Shown: one piece after another, positions 14,743-21,944 of the stretch
Layout: the number at the start of each line of letters is the position of its first letter
How positions within the stretch are numbered: position 1 is the stretch's first letter
Assembly: GCA_012963895.1 (NCBI GenBank)
Contig: DTUW01000053.1
Coordinates: 1-27,772, forward strand
Length of the DNA: 27,772 nucleotides
Source: Campylobacterales bacterium
Lineage (GTDB): Bacteria > Campylobacterota > Campylobacteria > Campylobacterales > Thiovulaceae
Reading direction: 5' to 3'
Notes under the pieces: model-generated
Seen by the model: only the letters and a program-made list of their open reading frames with translations
What the model was told of the DNA's origin: nothing
The model's database searches: none
Position numbers and translations under genes: made by a program

Positions 14743-15969
14743 CTACACTTTTCTAAAAATTACCGCTCCGTTTGTTCCACCAAATCCAAAGGAGTTACTC
14801 ATTACAATATCCAATTTAGCCTCTCGTGCCTTATTCGGAACATAATCCAAATCACAATCTGGGTCTGGATATTCGTAGTTGATAGTAGGAGGAATAATAT
14901 TTCTCTCCATAGCCATTAGAGAAATCACTGCCTCAATTCCACCTGCCGCACCTAAGCAGTGTCCAATTTGTCCTTTGGTTGAACTTACAGGAGGAACACT
15001 ATCACCAAATAGCTTTTTTATCGCCTCAGTCTCATTTTTATCGTTAGCCGGTGTGCTAGTGCCGTGTGCATTGATATAGTCAATTTGAATATCTTCTCCC
15101 GTTACCCTTTTTGCCATCTCAACTGCCGACCTCATCGCTCTATATGGACCATCGACAACAGGGGAGGTAATATGGTTAGCATCTCCACTTTCACCAAATC
15201 CAATTATCTCTCCATATATCTTAGCACCCCTTGCAATAGCTAAATCGTAATCCTCTAAGACCAAAGCTCCTGCACCTTCTCCCATTACGAAACCGTCCCG
15301 TTTTGCATCGAATGGGCGAGAAGCTTTTTGAGGTTCATCGTTATGAGTTGAAAGGGCTTTCATAGATGCAAATCCACCTATTCCAACAGGACAGATAGCC
15401 GACTCAGCACTAACCACTAACATTCTATCAGCACCGCCCAACATAATAGTTTTAGAGGCTTCAATAATAGAGTGAGTTCCAGCGGCACAAGCTGTTACAC
15501 TAGAAAGATTCGGACCTTTCAATCCGTAATCTATCGATACAAATCCGCCCAACATATTTACTAAGGCTGACGGGATAAAGAATGGGGATATTCTGCGAGG
15601 GGTTCTATTTTCAGCAGTAATAGAGTTCTTCTCTATATTTGGAAGTCCTCCAATACCAGAAGCGGAACTAATCCCAAATCTATCGTAATCTATATCGTCA
15701 GGTAGTCGGGCATCGTCCATTGCCTCTTTTGCCGCCTTTATTCCCAAATGGATAAATCTATCAGCCTTCTTTACATCTTTGGGATTCATAAATTGGGACG
15801 GGTCGAAGTTTTTCACTTCACCGGCTATCTTTACTGAATGTTTTTCGGTATCAAATAGGGTAATGGTATCTATTCCACTCTCACCATTGATAATTCTTTG
15901 AAAAGACTCCTCCCTATCCAATCCGAGAGCATTTACCATTCCTATACCGGTAACTACTACTCTTCTCAT
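14743..15969 (-). CDS. fabF: Beta-ketoacyl-ACP synthase II
   Basis: FabF condenses malonyl-ACP with acyl-ACP during fatty-acid elongation. From ATG at 15969 it has 408 residues, the usual size. That start is chosen because GGAG lies 9 bases upstream and the product begins MRRVVVTGIGMVNALG, whereas the in-frame ATG at 15984 has no ribosome binding site. The catalytic Cys-His-His triad is C161 (VTACAAGTHS), H302 (INAHGTSTPANDKNE) and H337 (GQIGHCLGAAGG). The C-terminal SNSFGFGGTNGAVIF glycine-rich motif is present. Second gene of the operon, between acpP and accA; an intergenic hairpin (15998-16014) may set its expression relative to acpP. Stop TAG. Confidence 0.96.
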   Translation of the reverse strand: MRRVVVTGIGMVNALGLDREESFQRIINGESGIDTITLFDTEKHSVKIAGEVKNFDPSQFMNPKDVKKADRFIHLGIKAAKEAMDDARLPDDIDYDRFGISSASGIGGLPNIEKNSITAENRTPRRISPFFIPSALVNMLGGFVSIDYGLKGPNLSSVTACAAGTHSIIEASKTIMLGGADRMLVVSAESAICPVGIGGFASMKALSTHNDEPQKASRPFDAKRDGFVMGEGAGALVLEDYDLAIARGAKIYGEIIGFGESGDANHITSPVVDGPYRAMRSAVEMAKRVTGEDIQIDYINAHGTSTPANDKNETEAIKKLFGDSVPPVSSTKGQIGHCLGAAGGIEAVISLMAMERNIIPPTINYEYPDPDCDLDYVPNKAREAKLDIVMSNSFGFGGTNGAVIFRKV

Positions 15970-15997
15970 ACCTATATGCTCCATACCAAATTTAGGC

Positions 15998-16014
15998 GGG
16001 AGAAACTCTCTCCC
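15998..16014 (-). terminator. Intercistronic hairpin between acpP and fabF
   Basis: On the minus strand GGGAGA, a 5-base loop and TCTCCC form a 6-bp stem. It is not followed by a T-tract, so it is more likely an RNA-processing or attenuating hairpin that lets acpP accumulate above fabF. Confidence 0.4.
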
Positions 16015-16038
16015 AAATTACTATCTCTAAATTGCTAA

Positions 16039-16269
16039 CTATTGTTTAGCTTCTATATAGTCGATAGCATCTTGAACTGTTTTTATCTTTTCAGCCTCTT
16101 CATCTGGAATTTCGATATTGAATTGTTCTTCAAGTGCCATAACTAACTCTACAACATCAAGGCTATCAGCTCCAAGGTCTTCTGTAAATCTTGACTCTGG
16201 TTTAATTTCGCTAATTTCTACATTTAGTTGCTCAGCTACAACCTTTGCAATATCATCAAAAAGTGCCAT
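16039..16269 (-). CDS. acpP: Acyl carrier protein
   Basis: A 76-residue acidic protein that carries growing acyl chains on phosphopantetheine. The attachment serine is S36 in DLGADSLDVVELVMALEE, a canonical motif, followed by the IPDEEAEKI helix 3 segment and the final VQDAIDYIEAKQ helix. The start at 16269 is supported by AAGGAG 7-8 bases upstream and by the family N-terminus MALFDDI; an upstream in-frame ATG at 16314 would add 15 non-ACP residues and overlap the promoter. First gene of acpP-fabF-accA; fabG, which often precedes acpP in Campylobacterota, is not here. Stop TAG. Confidence 0.97.
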   Translation of the reverse strand: MALFDDIAKVVAEQLNVEISEIKPESRFTEDLGADSLDVVELVMALEEQFNIEIPDEEAEKIKTVQDAIDYIEAKQ

Positions 16270-16303
16270 TAATTTCTCCTTATATCCGAAAAATAGATTT
16301 CCG

Positions 16304-16338
16304 AATTCTAACATATCGCTATCTCTCTTGTTAGAATT
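16304..16338. promoter_or_regulatory. Symmetric divergent extended -10 promoters (acpP operon and Fe-S gene)
   Basis: AATTCTAACA (16304-16313) and TGTTAGAATT (16329-16338) are perfect 10-bp inverted repeats separated by 15 bases. Each arm contains TGTTAGAAT, an extended -10, facing outward: 16305-16313 on the minus strand for acpP and 16329-16337 on the plus strand for the gene at 16358. The two promoters are thus mirror images and could compete for polymerase. Confidence 0.6.
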
Positions 16339-16357
16339 GTCTTAAAAAAGGATATAG

Positions 16358-17605
16358 GTGTTCGACTTTCAGATAAATAGTGATGAATGTATAAAATGTG
16401 GCAAATGTATCCCAAGTTGCACTATCCATTTTGCCAATCCCGATGAGGTTACATCTCCTCGCGGTTTCATAGCACTTCTTGGAGAGTATCAACAAGGAAA
16501 TCTGGAACTGGATAGGGAGGTAAAAAATATCTTTGAAAGCTGTTTCCTCTGCACCAATTGTGTAGATGTCTGCCCTAAATCTCTACCTACTGATACACTG
16601 ATTGAGAATATCCGTTCAGAGATAGCAGAAAAATATGGGATAGCTTGGTTTAAACGGCTCTTTTTCTTTCTCCTTCGAAATAGAACTATTATGGATATAT
16701 TTTTCAAGTTTGGATATATGTTCCAAAGTTGTGGAGTGAAGATAAAGGAGAATATCAACTCTATTACATTGCCTATAATTAAACGAACCGTTCCATCTCT
16801 CTCTAAAAAGTCCTTTCTAAATTCCTATCCAGAATTTATAGATAATGGTTCAGATAGAACCGTGGCGATATTTATCGGTTGTCTTGCAAATTACAACTAT
16901 ACCAATATTGGAAAGTCCCTCTTAGCTATCCTTAGGAGTATAGATTACAATGTATTCCTAGCAAAAGAGCAGTTATGTTGTGGAGCTCCTGCCTATTTTA
17001 CTGGCGATTTTGCAACCGTCGATTACCTCTCAAAGAGAAACATAGAATATTTTGAGACTTTTATAGATAAAGTTGAAGCTATCCTAATTCCTGAGGCGAC
17101 TTGTAGCGGAATGGTTCGGGTAGATTACTCTCACTACTTTCACAACCAGCCCGAGTGGAGAGAGAGGATAGAAAAGCTATCTGATAAAATATTTTTAGCT
17201 ACTGAATGGCTATATAGACAGGAGAAGTTGCATCGTCTATTAGAGGAGAGAGGTAAGATTTTCGATGAGGTGGTAACCTATCACGACCCTTGTCATGCTC
17301 GAAAGATGCAGGGAGTATATAGAGAACCCCGCGAACTAATTCAAAAGAGTTACAAATTTCGCGAGATGGAAAATCCTAATCAGTGTTGTGGATTTGGAGG
17401 GGTTACAATTCAGAGCGAAAAATATCACCTCGCAAAGGTCGTAGGAGATAGTAAAGCTGAAATGGTAAGAGAGACAAACTCCGATATAGTTTCAGCCGAG
17501 TGTTCAGCTTGTCGGGTTCAGATAACCGATTCACTTGAAAGAAATGGAGTAAATACGATTTTCCGACACCCTGTCGAGCTTATAGCTGATGCACTTTTCA
17601 AATAG
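16358..17605 (+). CDS. Iron-sulfur oxidoreductase subunit (GlcF/HdrD-like, two 4Fe-4S and two CCG domains)
   Basis: A 415-residue soluble electron-transfer subunit. The N-terminus has two ferredoxin-type clusters: C11-x2-C14-x2-C17-x3-C21 and C62-x2-C65-x2-C68-x3-C72-P. Two cysteine-rich CCG domains follow, with CCGAPAYFTGD near residue 210 and QCCGFGGV near 345, plus a YHDPCHARK segment and a final SAECSACRVQI. This arrangement is shared by glycolate oxidase subunit GlcF, heterodisulfide reductase HdrD and lactate-utilisation LutA-type proteins; the 2x4Fe-4S form favours GlcF/HdrD-like. No FAD-linked GlcD partner is adjacent. Start GTG at 16358 with AAGGA 5 bases upstream. thiS follows 11 bases downstream with a strong AGGAGG, probably co-transcribed though functionally unrelated. 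Stop TAG. Confidence 0.85.
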   Translation: MFDFQINSDECIKCGKCIPSCTIHFANPDEVTSPRGFIALLGEYQQGNLELDREVKNIFESCFLCTNCVDVCPKSLPTDTLIENIRSEIAEKYGIAWFKRLFFFLLRNRTIMDIFFKFGYMFQSCGVKIKENINSITLPIIKRTVPSLSKKSFLNSYPEFIDNGSDRTVAIFIGCLANYNYTNIGKSLLAILRSIDYNVFLAKEQLCCGAPAYFTGDFATVDYLSKRNIEYFETFIDKVEAILIPEATCSGMVRVDYSHYFHNQPEWRERIEKLSDKIFLATEWLYRQEKLHRLLEERGKIFDEVVTYHDPCHARKMQGVYREPRELIQKSYKFREMENPNQCCGFGGVTIQSEKYHLAKVVGDSKAEMVRETNSDIVSAECSACRVQITDSLERNGVNTIFRHPVELIADALFK

Positions 17606-17616
17606 GAGGGATATAG

Positions 17617-17820
17617 ATGATAGAGGTTGTAGTAAATGGTAAAAAAATGGAGTTTCCAAAAGGTTCAACTATTGAAGATATTCTAAATAAGTTACAGATT
17701 AGAGATAAGGTAATGGCAACAGCAGTAAATTTAGAAGTTGTCAAAAAGGAGAATTGGAAAAACTTCACTCCACAAGATGGAGATAGAATAGAGTTTCTCC
17801 AATTCGTAGGAGGTGGGTAA
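17617..17820 (+). CDS. thiS: Sulfur carrier protein ThiS
   Basis: A 67-residue ubiquitin-like sulfur carrier. ThiF adenylates its C-terminal glycine and the resulting thiocarboxylate provides sulfur for the thiazole ring of thiamin via ThiG. The protein has the beta-grasp pattern (IEVVVNGKKMEF, a helix IEDILNKLQI, DGDRIEFLQFVGGG) and ends exactly in GGG, with the terminal Gly-Gly required for activation. A strong AGGAGG ribosome binding site precedes it. thiF, thiG and thiH are not adjacent, but thiC lies at 23568 in the same window. Its glycine codons double as the left arm of a hairpin (17810-17830). Stop TAA. Confidence 0.88.
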   Translation: MIEVVVNGKKMEFPKGSTIEDILNKLQIRDKVMATAVNLEVVKKENWKNFTPQDGDRIEFLQFVGGG

Positions 17821-17830
17821 AATCCACCTC
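17810..17830. terminator. Hairpin between convergent thiS and dapD
   Basis: GAGGTGG (17810-17816) and CCACCTC (17824-17830) form a perfect 7-bp stem with a 7-base loop in the gap between convergent genes. The left arm is the thiS Gly-Gly-Gly coding end and the right arm overlaps a copy of ACCTCATC (17826-17833). No T-tract follows in either direction, so termination efficiency is uncertain. Confidence 0.5.
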
Positions 17831-17837
17831 ATCGCGA

Positions 17838-19016
17838 TTAGTGTAGTTCCTGATTTAATTTAACCTCTCTTTTACTTCTAAAAGCAACGATTTGCCCAGT
17901 TTCTGAATTTTGTCGGAAATGGGCTCCATTTATTCCTGCAAGTTCTCTACCTTTAAAAACTCTCTTATTTGGTAAATCTGGATTTATCTCTCTAAGTTTT
18001 GCTAACTCCTCCTCTGAGATGGTTATTTTTGTCCCTTCAAGGATTGCTAAACCTGCATCAATAATACAGCCATCACCCAAAGGAATTCCACAAACAGAGT
18101 TAGCACCGAGAAGGGTATTTTTTCCAATAGATATTGGATTTCCATTAGTTCCAGAGAGAACTCCCAATATAGAAGCTCCACCCCCTATATCTGAACCATC
18201 TCCAACAATTGCAGAGCTGGAAATCCGACCCTCGACCATAGAAGCCCCAGTTGTTCCTGCATTGAAATTGATATATGAAGCTCCCGGCATAATAGTTGTT
18301 CCCGGTGCCAACCTAGCTCCCATTCTAACTTTTGAGCTATCCAAAATTCTGATATTGTCATCAGGAATAACATGTTGGAGAAATCTAGGAAACTTATCAA
18401 CAGCATCGATATTAGGATACATGTTGAAAATTTTGAGTTCTATCTCATTATCTCGAAGCCAATCAAGTTCATACGGCTTATTCCCGCTCCAAGCCACATT
18501 GTGGAGAACTCCAAAAGCTCCATCTAAATTTAGACTTCTCAAATCGGCTTTTCTTTGAGAGAGAGCATATAGTTTCAAGTAGGTAGCCTCTACCGATTTC
18601 AATGGTGCATCTTCAAAGATAAAGACCAGTCTGAATAGGTGCAAATCTGGGCGGTTTTTAAGCTTATCGACAACTTGGATATTTTTATGTTTATCCCCTT
18701 TTGCCTCTGCAATAAATGGAGTAAATTTTTTTAGAACAGCTTCAATAAATGTTGGAGTGATTGAATAGACCAACTCACTTTGTGAAAAGTCGATAGATGC
18801 TCCACTCTCTTGAAGTGCTTTCACAAATACGGCAAGAGTTCCATAATTCTCTTTCCAATTTATTACCGGATAGGTCGCCTGTAAAACCTTATTTGGATTT
18901 TTCTGTCCCAAATCGACCCGACAAATTCCAAACCCTATCGCTCTTCTATATCCTTGCTCTCTCTCAACCTCATCAACAAATTGGGAAAATTCTTCTTTTG
19001 TATATATAGTTTTCAA
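17838..19016 (-). CDS. dapD: 2,3,4,5-tetrahydropyridine-2,6-dicarboxylate N-succinyltransferase
   Basis: DapD transfers succinyl from succinyl-CoA to tetrahydrodipicolinate in the lysine and meso-diaminopimelate pathway. The 392-residue form is the long type found in Campylobacterota. The N-terminal half is an alpha/beta domain; the C-terminal half (about 230-360) is a left-handed parallel beta-helix with hexapeptide-like repeats such as VRMGARLAPGTTIMPGASYINFNAGTTG. The start is TTG at 19016: AGGAG lies 7 bases upstream and the product begins with KTIYTKEEFSQFVDEV. The open frame continues upstream to an ATG at 19121, but that would overlap the divergent gene and add 35 unlike residues. An extended -10 lies at 19048-19056. 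Convergent with thiS. Stop TAA. Confidence 0.93.
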   Translation of the reverse strand: MKTIYTKEEFSQFVDEVEREQGYRRAIGFGICRVDLGQKNPNKVLQATYPVINWKENYGTLAVFVKALQESGASIDFSQSELVYSITPTFIEAVLKKFTPFIAEAKGDKHKNIQVVDKLKNRPDLHLFRLVFIFEDAPLKSVEATYLKLYALSQRKADLRSLNLDGAFGVLHNVAWSGNKPYELDWLRDNEIELKIFNMYPNIDAVDKFPRFLQHVIPDDNIRILDSSKVRMGARLAPGTTIMPGASYINFNAGTTGASMVEGRISSSAIVGDGSDIGGGASILGVLSGTNGNPISIGKNTLLGANSVCGIPLGDGCIIDAGLAILEGTKITISEEELAKLREINPDLPNKRVFKGRELAGINGAHFRQNSETGQIVAFRSKREVKLNQELH

Positions 19017-19047
19017 ATTGCTATCTCCTATTTTGTGGTGGTTGAGA

Positions 19048-19056
19048 ATTCTATCA
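19048..19056 (-). promoter_or_regulatory. Putative extended -10 promoter for dapD
   Basis: The minus strand reads TGATAGAAT. A start near 19041 gives a leader of about 25 bases with the AGGAG site used by the TTG start. Confidence 0.55.
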
Positions 19057-19059
19057 TAT

Positions 19060-19068
19060 TGGTAACAT
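19060..19068 (+). promoter_or_regulatory. Putative extended -10 promoter for the MFS-purU-pyrF-purH run
   Basis: TGGTAACAT on the plus strand, directly beyond the dapD -10, would make a pair of divergent promoters. It is one base off the TGNTANAAT form, so support is weaker. Confidence 0.4.
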
Positions 19069-19095
19069 GGCGAAAATCTTTCCAAAGGGGACAAT

Positions 19096-20406
19096 GTGTT
19101 TAAAAAGATACTACCTCTCAACCTTATTCTATTTTTCAGATTCTTGGGGCTGTTTTTGGTATTGCCTCTAATTTCTATCTATGCTTCTGAGCTACCAAAC
19201 TCCACCCCTCTATTAGTAGGAGTTGTAATAGGTGGATATGCTCTAACTCAGGCACTTTTTCAAATTCCATTTGGGATATTGAGTGATAAATTTGGACGAA
19301 AAGCACTAATACTATTTGGAATGGTGCTATTTCTTATAGGTTCAGTGATAGCATATTTAGCCAATGACATCTACACCCTGATTATGGGTAGATTGCTACA
19401 AGGGGCGGGGGCTGTCGGTTCTGTAATTAGTGCAGCAATAAGTGATGTAGTTCCAGAAGAGAAGAGGGGCAAGGCGATGGCAATGGTTGGCGGTTCAATT
19501 GCTATCGCTTTTGCTATTGCGATGGTTGTAGGTTCAGTAGTCGGAGGATATTTTGGAGTTGATATTCTTTTTCTAATTACCTCCATTTTGGCATTTCTAG
19601 CAATAGTAGTTGCTGTAAAGTTGGATACTATCCCAAAAATAGAGTTTATGTATAGCAGAAATGGAGAAAAGAGAAACCTATTAGGGGATAGCAATTTGCT
19701 ATATCTCTTCTGGACTTCACTACTCCAAAAGGGAATGATGTCAATAGTATTCATGGTAATTCCAATTCTACTCACCTCATCGGGAGAGTGGTCAAAAGAG
19801 GAGTTATGGAAACTCTATATCCCTGCTATGGTTCTGGGGCTTCTTTCTATGGGACCAGCAGTCATATTTGGAGAGAAAAAGGGGAAACCAAAAATAGTAT
19901 TTCTAATCTCCTCTTTTCTATTTGTGCTAACTGCTCTATTGTTAGCTAAAAATAGTGTTTCTACTACTATCCTTGCTCTCTTTGTCTTCTTTGTAGCTTT
20001 CAATTTGATAGAGCCTCTGATTCAATCGATGGTCTCTAAACTTGTTCGAGTTACTGAAAAGGGTAAAGCTTTGGGATATACCAACTCATTTGCCTATTTC
20101 GGAACTTTTCTCGGAGGAACAGGAGCGGGGCTGTTTTTGGAAAATGGAGATATTGAAAAGTTAGCATATCTACTAATCGCCCTTTCTACTATCTGGTTAG
20201 TTTGGACTTTGAGATTTCGAAATCCTGAGCTAAAAGGCAATATATACCTCGACCACTCTAATAGTTTGCAGAGTAAGATAGAGGGCGGAAACTTCACATT
20301 TATAGATGAGTGGTATATCAATAGAAGTGAAAACCTCATCGTTATTAGATATAGTCGTATCCTCTACTCAGAAGATGAAATTAGAGACCAATTAGGAGTA
20401 AAGTAA
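19096..20406 (+). CDS. YajR-like major facilitator superfamily transporter with C-terminal cytoplasmic domain
   Basis: A 436-residue inner-membrane transporter with about 12 hydrophobic helices in the first 375 residues. MFS motif A is clear in GILSDKFGRK (60-69) between helices 2 and 3. The last 50 residues (FTFIDEWYINRSENLIVIRY and SEDEIRDQLGV) form a small alpha/beta domain like the ferredoxin-type YAM domain at the end of E. coli YajR, which makes a YajR-like drug/proton antiporter the best match; substrate unknown. Start GTG at 19096 with AAAGGGG 5 bases upstream. An overlapping ATG at 19094 is in another frame. The stop TAA directly abuts the TTG start of purU, so the genes are co-transcribed and probably translationally coupled. 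Confidence 0.88.
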   Translation: MFKKILPLNLILFFRFLGLFLVLPLISIYASELPNSTPLLVGVVIGGYALTQALFQIPFGILSDKFGRKALILFGMVLFLIGSVIAYLANDIYTLIMGRLLQGAGAVGSVISAAISDVVPEEKRGKAMAMVGGSIAIAFAIAMVVGSVVGGYFGVDILFLITSILAFLAIVVAVKLDTIPKIEFMYSRNGEKRNLLGDSNLLYLFWTSLLQKGMMSIVFMVIPILLTSSGEWSKEELWKLYIPAMVLGLLSMGPAVIFGEKKGKPKIVFLISSFLFVLTALLLAKNSVSTTILALFVFFVAFNLIEPLIQSMVSKLVRVTEKGKALGYTNSFAYFGTFLGGTGAGLFLENGDIEKLAYLLIALSTIWLVWTLRFRNPELKGNIYLDHSNSLQSKIEGGNFTFIDEWYINRSENLIVIRYSRILYSEDEIRDQLGVK

Positions 20407-21246
20407 TTGAGTATATATAGAGTTCTCATAAAGTCCAAAGATGAGCAGGGATTGGTATATAGAATCTCAAAAATCTTTTCAGATATGAAATTGAATATAG
20501 TCTCTAATAGTGAGTTTGTAGATAGGGAAAATAGTCTCTTCTTTATGAGAACAGAGGTAACTGGTGAAAATTTAGATGTAGAGAAACTACATAGCGAAAT
20601 CTCCAAAAGTATCCCTCAAAATAGTGAAATTACTATTATCGATACCTCTATTAGAAAAAAGATAGTGATATTGGTAACTAAGGAGGTGCATTGTTTAGGG
20701 GATATTTTGATGAGGTGGATAGAGGGGGAGCTAAATAGTGATATTGTAGAAGTAATTGGCAACCATAGCACTCTGGAAAATGTAGTTACAAAATTTGGAA
20801 TTCCATTCACCACAATATCCCATGTTGGATTGGATAGGGAGGAACATGCCAAAAAGATATTAGAGAGATTGGAAAAATTGGAGTTCGACTATATAGTATT
20901 AGCTAAGTATATGAGGATATTACCCCCTCTATTTGTAGAGAAATATCGAAATAGAATTATCAATATCCACCACTCATTTTTACCAGCATTTATTGGAGCA
21001 AATCCATACAAACAGGCATATGAAAGGGGGGTAAAGATAATAGGGGCTACCGCCCATTTTGTTACCAATGAACTTGATGAAGGACCTATTATTGAACAGG
21101 GGGTAATAGATATAGACCATACCTATTCATGGAAAGAGATGCAGAAAGCTGGTAGAGATGTTGAAAAGATAGTTCTATCCAAAGCCCTAAGCAAAGTTTT
21201 AGAGGATAGGGTATTTATTTATAATAACAAAACCGTAATATTGTAG
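20407..21246 (+). CDS. purU: Formyltetrahydrofolate deformylase
   Basis: PurU hydrolyses 10-formyl-tetrahydrofolate to formate and tetrahydrofolate, balancing one-carbon pools. The 279-residue protein has an N-terminal ACT-like regulatory domain (about 3-80) and a C-terminal formyltransferase-fold domain (about 85-275). The active-site set is visible: N186 and H188 in INIHHSFLPAF and D224 in NELDEGPII, with IIGATAHFV between. The start is TTG at 20407 immediately after the TAA of the transporter gene. pyrF follows 8 bases downstream. Neighbouring purH consumes 10-formyl-tetrahydrofolate, so the enzyme is placed with a pathway it can compete with or supply with formate. Stop TAG. Confidence 0.93.
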   Translation: MSIYRVLIKSKDEQGLVYRISKIFSDMKLNIVSNSEFVDRENSLFFMRTEVTGENLDVEKLHSEISKSIPQNSEITIIDTSIRKKIVILVTKEVHCLGDILMRWIEGELNSDIVEVIGNHSTLENVVTKFGIPFTTISHVGLDREEHAKKILERLEKLEFDYIVLAKYMRILPPLFVEKYRNRIINIHHSFLPAFIGANPYKQAYERGVKIIGATAHFVTNELDEGPIIEQGVIDIDHTYSWKEMQKAGRDVEKIVLSKALSKVLEDRVFIYNNKTVIL

Positions 21247-21254
21247 GAGTGATT

Positions 21255-21944
21255 ATGGAATTGTGTTTAGCATTAGATAGACCAACTCTATCAGACAATT
21301 TAGAGTTGGTTCGAGAGTTGAAAGAGTTCAATATATGGCTGAAAATTGGATTTAGAAGCTATGTCCGAGATGGAAATAGGATAATCGAGGAGTTGAAAAA
21401 TATCAATCCAAATTTCAAGATATTCCTAGATTTGAAACTCTATGACATTCCAAATACGATGGCTGATACAAGTGAAGAGATAGCAGATTTAGGGGTGGAT
21501 ATGTTCAATATCCATGCAAGTGCTGGAAAAAGTGCAATGGTCGCAGTTATGGAGAGGTTGAAGAATAGAGAGAAGAGACCTATCGTCTTAGCGGTAACTG
21601 CTCTTACCTCTTTTGGTAATAGTGAGTTTTTGGAGATATACAATAAACCCATTCCAAAATGGGGGATAGAGTTTGCTAAGGCAAGTTTCGAAGCTGGATT
21701 AGATGGAGTTGTCTCCTCTGTATTTGAGAGTAAAGCTATCAAAGAAGCCACCTCATCAGATTTCCTAACTGTTACCCCAGGGATTAGACCATTTGGAGAG
21801 AGTAACGACGACCAGAAGAGAGTAGGAAATATTTTCGTAGCTAAAAATCAACATGTAGATATTATTGTAGTTGGACGACCTATCTACAATGCAGAAGAGC
21901 CAAAAGAGGTAGTAGAAAAAATATTAGTAGAGTTGGAAAAATGA
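21255..21944 (+). CDS. pyrF: Orotidine 5'-phosphate decarboxylase
   Basis: PyrF converts OMP to UMP, the last step of pyrimidine synthesis. The 229-residue TIM barrel has the catalytic set D59-x-K61-x-x-D64 in FLDLKLYDIPNT, the HASAG phosphate-adjacent motif near residue 93, TVTPGIRPFG near 175 and VVGRPIYNAEEP near 207. The start is ATG at 21255 because AGGAG lies 5 bases upstream; a GTG two codons earlier overlaps that site. It ends in TGA, the only TGA stop in the window, within an ATGA overlap with purH, so the two are translationally coupled. Confidence 0.95.
   Translation: MELCLALDRPTLSDNLELVRELKEFNIWLKIGFRSYVRDGNRIIEELKNINPNFKIFLDLKLYDIPNTMADTSEEIADLGVDMFNIHASAGKSAMVAVMERLKNREKRPIVLAVTALTSFGNSEFLEIYNKPIPKWGIEFAKASFEAGLDGVVSSVFESKAIKEATSSDFLTVTPGIRPFGESNDDQKRVGNIFVAKNQHVDIIVVGRPIYNAEEPKEVVEKILVELEK

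Noticed and set aside
15970..15984. Upstream ATG of fabF
   Set aside because: No ribosome binding site; the ATG at 15969 has GGAG and the standard MRRVVVTG start.
16270..16314. Extended acpP start
   Set aside because: It adds 15 residues foreign to acyl carrier proteins and runs over the promoter.
19017..19121. N-terminal extension of DapD to ATG 19121
   Set aside because: It would overlap the divergent transporter gene and promoter region; the TTG at 19016 has AGGAG and the right N-terminus.
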